Shown here piece after piece: positions 30,739 through 38,856 of a stretch of 64,000 nt of DNA. Location: NCBI RefSeq assembly GCF_050958605.1, contig NZ_JBJHDO010000007.1:299377-363376 (forward strand), in the 5' to 3' direction. The number at the start of each line of letters is the position of its first letter. Position 1 is the first letter of the stretch. Source of the stretch: G016756615 sp050958605. GTDB taxonomy: Bacteria > Pseudomonadota > Alphaproteobacteria > Rhizobiales > Rhizobiaceae. A program made the position numbers and the translations under genes. The notes under the pieces were generated by a model. That model did no database searches. It saw only the letters and a list, made by a program, of their open reading frames with translations, and had not been told where the DNA came from.

Positions 30739-31425
30739 ATGTCGGACGTCGAGCAGGCCATCCGCGACGACATTGTTTCCGGCAGGCTCGCCTTCGGCAC
30801 GCGCCTGCGCATCGACGAGCTGGCCGGCCGTTATGGCGTCAGTCACATGCCGGTGCGCGAGGCGCTGCGCGTGCTGCATGGCGAGGGCTTGGTCATTATC
30901 GAGCCCAACAAGGGCGCGCGGGTCCTCACGGTCCATCCGGGCTTCATCGAGGATCTATTCGACATGCGGGCGGCTCTCGAGACAATGCTCGCGCGCCGCG
31001 CCGCCGAGCGGCGCACCCAGGAGCATCTCGAAAAGCTGCGGCGCGCTGAAGGTGACCTCGAAGCACTGGTCGAGAAGCGCGATTTCGCATCGGTCGCCGA
31101 GGCCAACCGCCGCTTCCACACAGTGATCAACGATGCCGCCGGCAACCCCGGCGCGCTGGTCATCGTCGACCGCCACTGGCTACTGCTGTCGGCGCTGCTG
31201 CACCGCTACGGCCATGGCGAGGAGCGCTTCCAGCGCGTCATCGACGACCATCAGCACATCATCCATTCGATCGAGCGACGCGATGCGGCCGGGGCGGCGA
31301 CGCTGATGGGCGCGCATATCGAGAAGGCAAAGAACAACCTGCTTCGGCGGGCGTCCGACAAAATCGCCAGCGCCGGTGGGGATGACGCAGAGGAGGGCTG
31401 GGCGAAATGGCGGACGGCTCTATGA
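30739..31425 (+). CDS. GntR-family regulator, FadR/FCD subfamily
   Basis: A 228-residue regulator. The N-terminal winged helix (about 1-65) contains RIDELAGRYGVSHMPVREAL. The C-terminal all-helical FCD domain includes the metal/ligand His residues expected of the family (NRRFH, AHIEKAK). It starts 3 bp after the reductase gene and overlaps the permease gene by 19 bp, so it is embedded in the rightward operon. FCD regulators often sense the sugar acid whose catabolism they control. The palindrome at 29711 is a possible target. Confidence 0.88.
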   Translation: MSDVEQAIRDDIVSGRLAFGTRLRIDELAGRYGVSHMPVREALRVLHGEGLVIIEPNKGARVLTVHPGFIEDLFDMRAALETMLARRAAERRTQEHLEKLRRAEGDLEALVEKRDFASVAEANRRFHTVINDAAGNPGALVIVDRHWLLLSALLHRYGHGEERFQRVIDDHQHIIHSIERRDAAGAATLMGAHIEKAKNNLLRRASDKIASAGGDDAEEGWAKWRTAL

Positions 31426-32231
31426 CGGCGGGCAATCCGAAAGCGCGGGGAATCGGCCGGCCGTTCTTCCTGCGACAGTCCTTCGTGATCGGCACGCTGT
31501 CTCTGGCCGGAGTGATCCTGCTCTATTGGCTGATGGCGCTACGGCCGGGCGTGAACCCGGCGCTAGTCCCGGCGCCACCGCAAATATTCCAGGCCCTCGT
31601 CGAGCAGCTCCGCGGCGGGGATCTCTGGGTCAATACGCAGTCGAGTCTACAGCGTGTGGTCATCGGCTTCATCTTCGGGGCGGGGCTGGCTGTCATCCTC
31701 GGCTCGCTTGCCGGCTGGTTCCGCCCGGTCGGCTACGTGCTCAACCCGATCATTGATGCGATCAGGCCGATCCCGGCGCTCGCCTACATACCTCTGGTCA
31801 TCGTGTGGGTTGGTATCGGCGAACCGTCGCGCCTCATCATCATCGCGCTGGCGGTGTTCAAGCCTTGCGTGGTGAATTCCCGCGCCGGCATGCAGGAGGT
31901 CGCGCAGATCCATGTCGACGCCGCGCGTACGCTCGGCGCTTCGAAGTGGCGCGTGTTCCGCACCGTGGCAGTGCCAAGCTCGATCCCCTACCAGATAGCG
32001 GGCCTGCGCACCGGCCTTTCCACCGGCTTCCTGGCACTGGTGGCGGCCGAGCTGATCGCGGCTCCGACCGGCCTGGGCTTCATGATCCAGAACGCCGGCC
32101 AGTATTTCCGCACCGACATCACGATCGTCGGCATCATCGTCATCGGCATCCTCGGCGCGATCCTCGATCAAGCAGCGATGCGTACCGGCCGGGCTCTCAC
32201 CGCATGGAGCGAAGTGAGGCGCGAGCCATGA
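31407..32231 (+). CDS. ABC transporter permease, Tau/Ssu/nitrate type
   Basis: A 274-residue inner-membrane permease with about six hydrophobic helices. The coupling motif EVAQIHVDAARTLGASKWRVFRTV-like region lies at about residues 162-185 and should contact the ATPase. It belongs to the SsuC/TauC/NrtB group (BPD_transp_1). These importers usually carry sulfonates, nitrate, thiamine precursors or aromatic acids. Here it is placed with sugar-acid genes. It overlaps both the regulator gene upstream and the ATPase gene downstream. Confidence 0.88.
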   Translation: MADGSMTAGNPKARGIGRPFFLRQSFVIGTLSLAGVILLYWLMALRPGVNPALVPAPPQIFQALVEQLRGGDLWVNTQSSLQRVVIGFIFGAGLAVILGSLAGWFRPVGYVLNPIIDAIRPIPALAYIPLVIVWVGIGEPSRLIIIALAVFKPCVVNSRAGMQEVAQIHVDAARTLGASKWRVFRTVAVPSSIPYQIAGLRTGLSTGFLALVAAELIAAPTGLGFMIQNAGQYFRTDITIVGIIVIGILGAILDQAAMRTGRALTAWSEVRREP

Positions 32232-33031
32232 GAAACGAAGCATCCGTCCGCCCTGCCGCCAAGCTCGGAGTCCGCGGCCTCACCCAGCAATTCGGCGTGC
32301 GGGGCGGCAATGCGGCGCTGACCGTGCTGAAAGATATCGACCTTGAAATCCCAGCCGGCAAGTTCGTCAGTCTGATCGGCGAATCCGGCTGCGGCAAGTC
32401 CACGCTGCTGCGCATCATGGCGGGGCTGCTCAAGCCAACCTACGGCGAGGTGCGCCACGATGGTGCAGCCATCTCGGGCATCAACCAGGCGCTCGGCTTC
32501 GTCTTCCAGCAGGACGCGGTATTTCCCTGGCTCACGGTCGAGCAGAACGTCGAATACGGACCGAAGTCGCGCGGGCTGCCGAAGCAGGAGCGCAAGCGGC
32601 TGGTGGCGGAGTGGTGCGAGACGGTAGGGCTCAGCAATTTCCGCAAGGCCTATCCGAAGCACCTGTCCGGCGGCATGCGCAAGCGCGTCGATCTCGCGCG
32701 CGCCTATGCCAATTCGCCAGACGTGCTGTTGATGGATGAGCCGTTTGGGGCGCTCGACGTACAGACCAAAGCGAAGATGCAAGAGGCCGTGCTCGATCTA
32801 TGGCAGCGCACCGGCAAGACCGTTGTGTTTGTCACGCATGATCTCGAGGAAGCGGTGTTCCTGTCCGACCTCGTCGTGGTGCTGAAGAGCCGGCCCGGCG
32901 AAGTCCACTCGATCGTGCCGATCGAGATCGCGCGGCCACGCAGCGAGGAGACCCGCCTGAGCGACGAGTTCGCCGCAGCCAAGCGCGCGCTCTGGCACGA
33001 GATGCAAACGGCAAGGGAGCCGAGAAGCTAG
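32228..33031 (+). CDS. ABC transporter ATPase, Tau/Ssu/nitrate type
   Basis: A 267-residue ATPase. Walker A is GESGCGKS (about 52-59), the Q-loop is FVFQQDAVFPWLTV, the signature LSGGMRKRV and Walker B LLMDEPFGALD, all typical of SsuB/TauB/NrtD. The ATG at 32228 overlaps the permease stop (ATGA). The FPWLTV sequence after the Q-loop is diagnostic for this subfamily and separates it from sugar or amino-acid ATPases. Confidence 0.92.
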   Translation: MRNEASVRPAAKLGVRGLTQQFGVRGGNAALTVLKDIDLEIPAGKFVSLIGESGCGKSTLLRIMAGLLKPTYGEVRHDGAAISGINQALGFVFQQDAVFPWLTVEQNVEYGPKSRGLPKQERKRLVAEWCETVGLSNFRKAYPKHLSGGMRKRVDLARAYANSPDVLLMDEPFGALDVQTKAKMQEAVLDLWQRTGKTVVFVTHDLEEAVFLSDLVVVLKSRPGEVHSIVPIEIARPRSEETRLSDEFAAAKRALWHEMQTAREPRS

Positions 33032-33076
33032 CCGTCGGCCGCAGCAAGGCCACCGGGAGAAACAAGGAGGAGAAAA

Positions 33077-34129
33077 ATGGAGTTGTTCAACAGGCAGACG
33101 AGCCGCAGGAATTTCCTGAAGACGGGCGCCGCCCTCGCTGCCGCGCCGGCTATGGCGACGGCGGTGGGAACGCGCGCCGTCGGGCAGAGCGCGCAGTCTC
33201 TGCGTGTCGGCGTGCTGCGCGCACCGGCCGCCGGTGTCATTGAGATCGGCCGCACCATCGGCGCTTACGAGGCGGAAGGTCTGAATTTCGCGCCGGTGCT
33301 GTTCGATTCGGCTTCGGGGCCGAAAATCATCCAGGCGCTCGGCGGCGACAGCATCGATCTGAGCTTTGTCAACACCACGGCGGCGCTGCTGGCGCTGGCG
33401 CAGGGCGCGGTGCCGCTCAAGATGATCTCCGTACCGACCGACCCTTCGCAGCTCTTCGCGTTGATCGGCAAATCCGACATCGAGTCCGTCCAAGGACTCC
33501 GGGGCAAGAAGGTGGCCGCCACCGAGGGAACGGCGTTGCACTATTTCCTCGCCCGTGTGCTGACCAAATATGGCATGAGCTTTTCCGACATCGAGTTCGT
33601 CAACCTCCCGGCCCCGCAGGGCCAGGCGGCGTTCGTCGCCGGTCAGGTCGATGCCGTGGTGCCTTCGGTCAACGGGCGCTTCTACCTGATGAGCACCGAC
33701 AAGACCGCGCGCGAGGTGTTTACGCACAAGGATTTCGGCGCTGATCCCAACCCACAGAACTTCATCAACTACGACCTCTTCGTTACCACCGAAAAGGTGG
33801 TCAACACCCAAGCCGACAACCTGAAGAAGTTCCTAGCGGCCTATCACGGCAAGGCGGTGCCTTACCTGAAGGATGCCGGAACGCGCGAAAAAGCGATCTC
33901 CAGCATCACCGAATACATCAACACCGCCCAGAAGAACCCGACCGACCCGACGATCATGTCGCAGATCATCGACAACAGTGGTTTCTACGATCGGAACGAG
34001 GTCAGGCAGGTCATGAGCTCGCCGGACCTCCGCGAAGCGATGGAATACCAGATCAAGTTCTTCACCGATCTGAGAAAGATCTCGAAGACGCCGAATCTCG
34101 ACAACGCGATCGTCACCGACCTCGTCTGA
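33077..34129 (+). CDS. ABC transporter binding protein, NMT1/SsuA-like, Tat-type signal
   Basis: A 350-residue periplasmic binding protein. The N-terminus carries a twin-arginine export signal (TSRRNFLKTGAALAAAPAMA), so it is probably exported folded. The mature part is an NMT1/TauA-type two-lobe domain (FVNTTAALLALAQG, GLRGKKVAATEGTALHYFL). The ligand is not identifiable. It follows its ATPase after 45 bp with an AAGGAGGA ribosome site. The set of regulator, permease, ATPase and binding protein forms a complete importer next to the sugar-acid enzymes. Confidence 0.88.
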   Translation: MELFNRQTSRRNFLKTGAALAAAPAMATAVGTRAVGQSAQSLRVGVLRAPAAGVIEIGRTIGAYEAEGLNFAPVLFDSASGPKIIQALGGDSIDLSFVNTTAALLALAQGAVPLKMISVPTDPSQLFALIGKSDIESVQGLRGKKVAATEGTALHYFLARVLTKYGMSFSDIEFVNLPAPQGQAAFVAGQVDAVVPSVNGRFYLMSTDKTAREVFTHKDFGADPNPQNFINYDLFVTTEKVVNTQADNLKKFLAAYHGKAVPYLKDAGTREKAISSITEYINTAQKNPTDPTIMSQIIDNSGFYDRNEVRQVMSSPDLREAMEYQIKFFTDLRKISKTPNLDNAIVTDLV

Positions 34130-34142
34130 CGTATCGCAAAGA

Positions 34143-34331
34143 ATGAGCGACCAACAACGCCGGGCTGCCGGCAAGATGAACCAAGGGATGAAAACTATCG
34201 CGCTCCGCGCCCGGGGCCTCTTCGGAGGGCTGTTCCGACGACTGCTGCCGAAACAGCGCTATCGTCCCGAGCTCCATTACATGAGAGGCAAGCCGAGCGG
34301 ATTGGCACCTCGTCGGTCAGCGCGTGAGTAG
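34143..34331 (+). CDS. Small basic protein with YRPELHYMRG motif, copy 2
   Basis: A 62-residue protein, strongly basic, with LRARGLFGGLFRRLLPKQ followed by YRPELHYMRG (34260-34289) and an Arg-rich tail. It shares the ten-residue motif exactly with the protein at 4841-5029, through different codons, which supports real coding. The stretch before the motif could form an amphipathic helix. The family is unknown to me. It starts 13 bp after the binding-protein stop and may be translated from the same message. The mosaic TetR/dctP remnant begins 76 bp beyond its end. Confidence 0.6.
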   Translation: MSDQQRRAAGKMNQGMKTIALRARGLFGGLFRRLLPKQRYRPELHYMRGKPSGLAPRRSARE

Positions 34332-34406
34332 GGCGATGGTTTCCATTGGCGGAGCGGCCGTTCGGAATCCTGTAAATGAATCGTGTAAGGGTCAGGTCGC
34401 GTCAGG

Positions 34407-34653
34407 GGCTCCGGTTCGGCTGGGTTCACTGGCCGCGAGCGGCCTTGGACCGCGATCTGTTCAGGCGTCAGCGTGACGACCTCGACACCTTCGACATACA
34501 GGCCGACCAGATGCTCGCAGACGAGGTAGCGGATGTCGCCCTTGGTGCGCACGTAATTGTAGATGTTGCTCTGCGTTACGCCTGATTCCTGTGCGATGCT
34601 GCGCATTGTCGCCCTATGGAAGCCGCTGCGCCGGTACACCGTGATCACGGCCT
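34407..34653 (-). pseudogene. Mosaic remnant of dctP 3' end joined to TetR 5' half
   Basis: Three collinear blocks match the intact genes near 47-49 kb. 34407-34446 equals 47137-47176 exactly (end of dctP). About 34450-34485 matches 47242-47277. 34481-34653 matches 48630-48802 (TetR DNA-binding half) with about a dozen mismatches in 173 bases and no gaps. The joins fall at short shared words (CCTTG, and GACGACCT), as in deletion between direct repeats. An open frame survives across it (34277-34648) but the hybrid lacks the TetR ligand domain and the helix start, so it is treated as a relic. The rest of the gap 34332-34880 shows no gene. Confidence 0.85.
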
Positions 34654-34880
34654 AGACTAGGTCTCTGTTTTTTGCCGCATTCTCGCGACGCCGACCGAAT
34701 CCGGTCGGCTGCGAAATGCTCTTGGGGCCAGGAATGGCGCTTGGGCGCGTCGTCCTGACCGAAGGCGATAAACGCATGGCGCGGCTGTAGAGAACAGCTT
34801 TGTCACGGCATGAAAGCGGACATTGGCAAAGCAAGAGCCGCAGGCTCCCGCAATGTCAGAGACGAAGGTCGCGCAAGGCT

Positions 34881-35744
34881 TCAGAGGCCGGTGTGCCGTT
34901 CTGGGTAATGAAGCAGCATCAGTTGCGCCGCCTCGGTAGCCTTCATGCCCTCGGCGACGCCGATCGCCGCCGCCGCGGCGTTGACGGCCGACAGGATGCC
35001 GTCCCGATAGGTGCTCATGCCATCGCCGATCATGGCGCTTTCGGTGGAGACGGCCGCGCCGGGCAGACCTTTTTCGTCGAGCACGGCGAGCCCCGAGATG
35101 CCCGAATCGTCCTTGCAGCGCCCCGCGTCGCTGCAAATAACGCCGGCAAGATCGAAGCGAGAAGAGTAGGCTGCCGACGTTCGTCCAAAATGGGATCCGG
35201 CGCAGATGACGTCACCGGTGTTGTCCGTGGTGATGAACGTCACTGACCCCATTGCCATCACGCGCCCGGTGTCGCCTTGCCAAGCCAGCTCCACGGGTCT
35301 GTAGACGTCGCCGATGTCGCGTTTGCGCTCCAGCATCCGGCGCGCCGCCTCGCGCACGGGCATGCCTTGGACGACGCCGAGCTTACTGGCGCTGTCGTTA
35401 AGGTAGCCGACCACACCGTTTTCGTACATGTCGCGCCCATCGGCGATGCGGCAGGACATCGTCTCCGCCGCGGCACCCGGAATTCCCATCGCCTCCAGCG
35501 CGAACAGCCCGTTCACGCCGGCCGCGTCCTTGCCCGGGCCCGCGGCATGGCAGATCACGCCCTTGGGATCGACCCGCAGCGGCCAGCGGATCGACAGCAT
35601 CCCGCAGAACGAGGCCCCGACCAGCACGTCGTGCGAATTGTTGCGCTCGTCGGTGAAGGTGATGGAATCCATCACGATGATGCGCCCGTCGAGATTCTGG
35701 ACGACGATGTCCTGTGTCGCGGGCACCTTTGGTACGGCGGTCAT
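34881..35744 (-). CDS. Uncharacterised protein made of two homologous repeats (paralogue of 42726-43586)
   Basis: A 287-residue protein I do not recognise. It consists of two similar halves, about residues 21-138 and 161-278. Each has an opening strand pattern (IIVMDSITF / VMAMGSVTF), a central [ND]/HxAG..KD..G[VI].GL segment and an end G[MV].V.EGM/QGM.[VA].EAA..ML. The first half contains DGRDMYENG, also found in the paralogue. No signal peptide, membrane helix or known catalytic motif is evident. It starts 15 bp after dctM and closes the leftward TRAP/CoA operon, so a role in the same pathway is likely, perhaps as an enzyme or ligand-binding partner. Confidence 0.75.
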   Translation of the reverse strand: MTAVPKVPATQDIVVQNLDGRIIVMDSITFTDERNNSHDVLVGASFCGMLSIRWPLRVDPKGVICHAAGPGKDAAGVNGLFALEAMGIPGAAAETMSCRIADGRDMYENGVVGYLNDSASKLGVVQGMPVREAARRMLERKRDIGDVYRPVELAWQGDTGRVMAMGSVTFITTDNTGDVICAGSHFGRTSAAYSSRFDLAGVICSDAGRCKDDSGISGLAVLDEKGLPGAAVSTESAMIGDGMSTYRDGILSAVNAAAAAIGVAEGMKATEAAQLMLLHYPERHTGL

Positions 35745-35759
35745 GTGCGAATCTCCGCT

Positions 35760-37085
35760 TCAGTTGACGCTGGCCGGCAGCCAGGTTGTTAGGATCGGGA
35801 AGGCGAACAGGATCATGAAGATGATCAGGTCCAGCAGGATGAACACCCCCAAGTTTCGGAACACCTTGTCGAGCTCGGCGCCCTTGACCATGTTTGCCAC
35901 GATGAAGGCGTTGACGCCGACCGGCGGGGTGATGAGGCCCAGCTCGATCATCTTCACGGTAAGGATGGCGTACCAGAGACCGTCATAGCCGAGCTCCGTG
36001 ACCACAACCGGGTAGAAGAGCGGCACCGTGATCAGCAGGATCGACACGCCGTCGAGAAACATGCCGAGCGGGATCAGCGTCATGAGCAGCAGCAGCACGA
36101 GCAGGCCGGGCGGCAGATCGAAGCCGATCACCCAGCCGGCGAACGCCGACGGTATTCCCGCCGAAACGATGAAGAACGAGAAGATGGCGGCGCCGATCAT
36201 GATGGCGAAGACCATGCTGGTGATCGACGCGCTGTCGCGCAGCGCGTCGAACAGCTCGCGCATCACTCCCTTGCCGTTCCGGACCGCCGAGGCGACCATG
36301 ATGATAAGCGCCGCGAGCGCGCCGATCGCTGCCGCTTCCGTCGCGGTAATGAGACCGGAATAGATGCCGCCGATGATGATGACAAACAGGATCAGCAGCT
36401 TGAAGACGCCGCCATAGTGCCCGGCTTCGGGCCCGTCGTCCCGATCGACGATCTCGGGAATGCTGCGGTCGAACCCGATGCCCAGTCGGGCGAACACGAG
36501 GATGCCGGCACCCATCACCAACGCGGACAGGATGCCCGGCACGATACCGGCGATCAGCAGCTTGCCGATCGACTCGTTGGTGATGACTCCGAACAGGACG
36601 AGGGCGATGCTGGGCGGGATGAGAACGCCCAGCGTTCCCGCCGAAGCCACGATGGCGGCCGCGAATGCCGGGTTGAACCCGTAGCGCGTCATCTCCGCGA
36701 TCGTCAGCCGTCCGACGGTCGCCGCCGTCGCCACACTCGATCCGCAGACCGCGGAGAAACCGGCGCAGGTCACGACCGTCGCGATGGCGACGCCGCCGCG
36801 CACGCCGCGCATCAGCCGGTTGGTCAGTCGGAACAGATCGTCGGCGATCCTCCCGTGCATGGCGAAGATGCCCATCAGGATGAACATCGGCACGACGATC
36901 AGCGTGAACGAAGCGGACGAATTGAAAGGCACGCTGCCGAGCGTGGCGCCCGCCACCGACGGTCCGCGCAGAAGCACCAGGCCGAGCGTGCCGCTCCCGG
37001 CCAGCGCGAAGGCCACCGGCACCTCGATGAGCAGCAGCACGATCAGTGCCACGAACACGATGAAAATGATCAGGGAAACGTCCAT
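35760..37085 (-). CDS. dctM: TRAP transporter large permease DctM, set 1
   Basis: A 441-residue inner-membrane protein with about 12 hydrophobic segments, beginning MDVSLIIFIVFVALIVLLLI. It shows DctM/TRAP-T signatures such as GFSAVCGSSVATAATVG, LGVLIPPSIALVLFGV and LGMFLDGVSILLIT. It forms the sodium-driven transport channel with DctQ and takes solute from DctP. The start at 37085 gives standard length although the frame is open further upstream. It lies 11 bp after dctQ and 15 bp before the two-repeat protein gene. Confidence 0.92.
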   Translation of the reverse strand: MDVSLIIFIVFVALIVLLLIEVPVAFALAGSGTLGLVLLRGPSVAGATLGSVPFNSSASFTLIVVPMFILMGIFAMHGRIADDLFRLTNRLMRGVRGGVAIATVVTCAGFSAVCGSSVATAATVGRLTIAEMTRYGFNPAFAAAIVASAGTLGVLIPPSIALVLFGVITNESIGKLLIAGIVPGILSALVMGAGILVFARLGIGFDRSIPEIVDRDDGPEAGHYGGVFKLLILFVIIIGGIYSGLITATEAAAIGALAALIIMVASAVRNGKGVMRELFDALRDSASITSMVFAIMIGAAIFSFFIVSAGIPSAFAGWVIGFDLPPGLLVLLLLMTLIPLGMFLDGVSILLITVPLFYPVVVTELGYDGLWYAILTVKMIELGLITPPVGVNAFIVANMVKGAELDKVFRNLGVFILLDLIIFMILFAFPILTTWLPASVN

Positions 37086-37096
37086 CGTGGGTTCGC

Positions 37097-37618
37097 TCAG
37101 AATGCGTGGGTTTCGGGAGTGGGTTCGGAATCGTCCCTGCCGGTGCGCAGCATGTGCAACTGGTCGTACATGCCCGGCAATGCCTGCAGGATCATGGCTC
37201 CCAGACCGAGCGGGATGGCGACGCGTGCCGGCCAGACAGGCACCTGGAGCAGTCCGAATCTGACCTCGCCGGAAAGGAAGGACCGCCAGGCATGCGTGCC
37301 GGTGCGCCAGGCCATCCAGGCGAGGACGAAGACCATCACCGCCATGCCGACGAGGCGAAGTATCGCCGCCAACCGCACGGGCAGGGCATCGGTGACGATC
37401 TTGACGGCGACGTGGTCGCCGCGCCTCAGCGCATAGGCCATGCCGAGGAAGACAATGGCCACCATGAGCTGTTCTATGATTTCCTGCGCGCCGGCCACGG
37501 ACCGGCCGGTGAACCATCTCATGCTGGTATCGAGACAGGTCAGCAGCATCATCGCCATCACGCAGGCGGCGGCGAGCACGGCCAGCATTGCGGAAATAGT
37601 GTCAATTGCTTTTCTCAT
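37097..37618 (-). CDS. dctQ: TRAP transporter small permease DctQ, set 1
   Basis: A 173-residue membrane protein with four helices and the DctQ pattern (LTCLDTSMRWF, AGAQEIIEQLMVAIVFLGMAYA, RRGDHVAVKIV). The ATG at 37618 has GGAG close upstream. It is separated from dctP by 158 bp, the largest gap in this operon. That gap contains a short run of GGAGT repeats (around 37631-37647) but no convincing promoter or terminator. Confidence 0.9.
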   Translation of the reverse strand: MRKAIDTISAMLAVLAAACVMAMMLLTCLDTSMRWFTGRSVAGAQEIIEQLMVAIVFLGMAYALRRGDHVAVKIVTDALPVRLAAILRLVGMAVMVFVLAWMAWRTGTHAWRSFLSGEVRFGLLQVPVWPARVAIPLGLGAMILQALPGMYDQLHMLRTGRDDSEPTPETHAF

Positions 37619-37776
37619 GGGGCTCCATTCGGAGTGGAGTGGAGTGGAATCACCCCGCTCATGGCGCATGTCTCCCGGAATTGGGCGGCGGTTTCGGGAT
37701 AAGGACCTGCATAAATCAAGAGCCTGAAGTGTGCAGAGCGGATCTGGAACATCGGGACACGCTTCAGGGCTTCCTG

Positions 37777-38856
37777 TCAGCCGGCCTCGGCGCACCGCTT
37801 GACGCCGGAGACGTAGGTCGCCTTGGCCTCATACTTGGCGAGCGTCGCTTTGTAATCGTCGAGGAACTCGGCGGCGGGCGCGCCGCGGCCGGACGCCTCG
37901 GACACCCACTGCTCCTCGATCGAGGTGCCGACGGCGGCCTTGATCGTCTCGATTTCCTCGTCGGAAAGAACCGAGACCGAACCGCCCGAATCCTTGATCG
38001 TGCGGCAAACCTCGTCCTCGGTTTCGGTCAGGATCTCGATCACCTTCGAGGTGTACTCGGCGCTGACCTCGTTGATGACGCTCTTGATGTCGTCGGGCAT
38101 CTCGTCCCACAGCGACTTGGTGATCGGCGTGGCGGCGAAGACGTAGTTGCCGGTGCCGGTCGCGAACGTATAGGGCGCCACCTCGTGCAGCTTCAGGGCT
38201 GTGACCACCTCGAAGGCGAAGCCCGAATAGCCGTCGAGCGTGCCGCGTAGCAGCGCCTCGTAGATTTCGGCGGAGGTGATCGCAACGGGGTTCGCGCCGA
38301 TCGCCTGCAGCACCTGGTTGACATAGCCCAGACCGCGGATCGACTTGCCCTTCATGCCTTCGAGCGTGGCGTTGTCGGCGCGCATGCCGACGATGTTCTC
38401 CGACAGCGGGTTGAAGAACAGCACGTGGACGCCCTGGCTCTCCCACTCGTTGCGGAACGCCTCGTTGCGTTCGTAGAGCTCGCTGAAGGTGCGCATCTGC
38501 GCTTCAGCGTTCGAGGTCATGAACGGCACGCCCACGATGCTCGACAGCGGCAGCTCGGCAGGATGGTAGGCGTTGGCGACGTAGCCGAGGCTGGCCCGGC
38601 CGTCGGAGACGCCCTGGAGGATGTCCGTCGCCGGCAGCAGCGAGCCCTGGTAGGAGAATTCGATGTCGACGCGGCCGCCGGTGCGCTTCTCGATTTCGCT
38701 CGCCCACCATTCCTGCGCGCGGCTCTGCGCGGCATTCTGGCCGATATAGCTGGCGAACTGCAGATTGTAGTCGGCCGTCCAAGCTGCCGCGGCGCCGGCC
38801 AGAACCGTCGCGGTCACGGCCAGCAGCCTGGCGGTCAATCGGATCAATGCTGTCAT
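37777..38856 (-). CDS. dctP: TRAP transporter binding protein DctP, set 1
   Basis: A 359-residue periplasmic protein. A signal peptide of about 25 residues ends near AAAAWTADYNLQF. The family Arg and Asn contacts lie in NPLSENIVGMRADN and in the SAEIYEALLRGTLDGYSG region, the latter typical of DctP. The ligand is normally an organic acid. The ATG at 38856 leaves a good 5-bp spacing after GGAGG. The codon before it (38859) is also ATG and overlaps the lyase stop, so the two genes are coupled whichever is used. Confidence 0.9.
   Translation of the reverse strand: MTALIRLTARLLAVTATVLAGAAAAWTADYNLQFASYIGQNAAQSRAQEWWASEIEKRTGGRVDIEFSYQGSLLPATDILQGVSDGRASLGYVANAYHPAELPLSSIVGVPFMTSNAEAQMRTFSELYERNEAFRNEWESQGVHVLFFNPLSENIVGMRADNATLEGMKGKSIRGLGYVNQVLQAIGANPVAITSAEIYEALLRGTLDGYSGFAFEVVTALKLHEVAPYTFATGTGNYVFAATPITKSLWDEMPDDIKSVINEVSAEYTSKVIEILTETEDEVCRTIKDSGGSVSVLSDEEIETIKAAVGTSIEEQWVSEASGRGAPAAEFLDDYKATLAKYEAKATYVSGVKRCAEAG

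Noticed and set aside
34642..34662. CCTAGACTAGG small palindrome after the mosaic relic
   Set aside because: Only 5-bp arms and next to decayed DNA; no reason to call an operator.
34652..34834. A 60-codon leftward frame between the mosaic relic and the two-repeat protein gene
   Set aside because: No recognisable domain, no ribosome site and no support from position.
37631..37647. GGAGT micro-repeats before dctQ of set 1 as a regulatory array
   Set aside because: A three-unit run of a ribosome-site-like word is easily produced by slippage; nothing else nearby suggests regulation.
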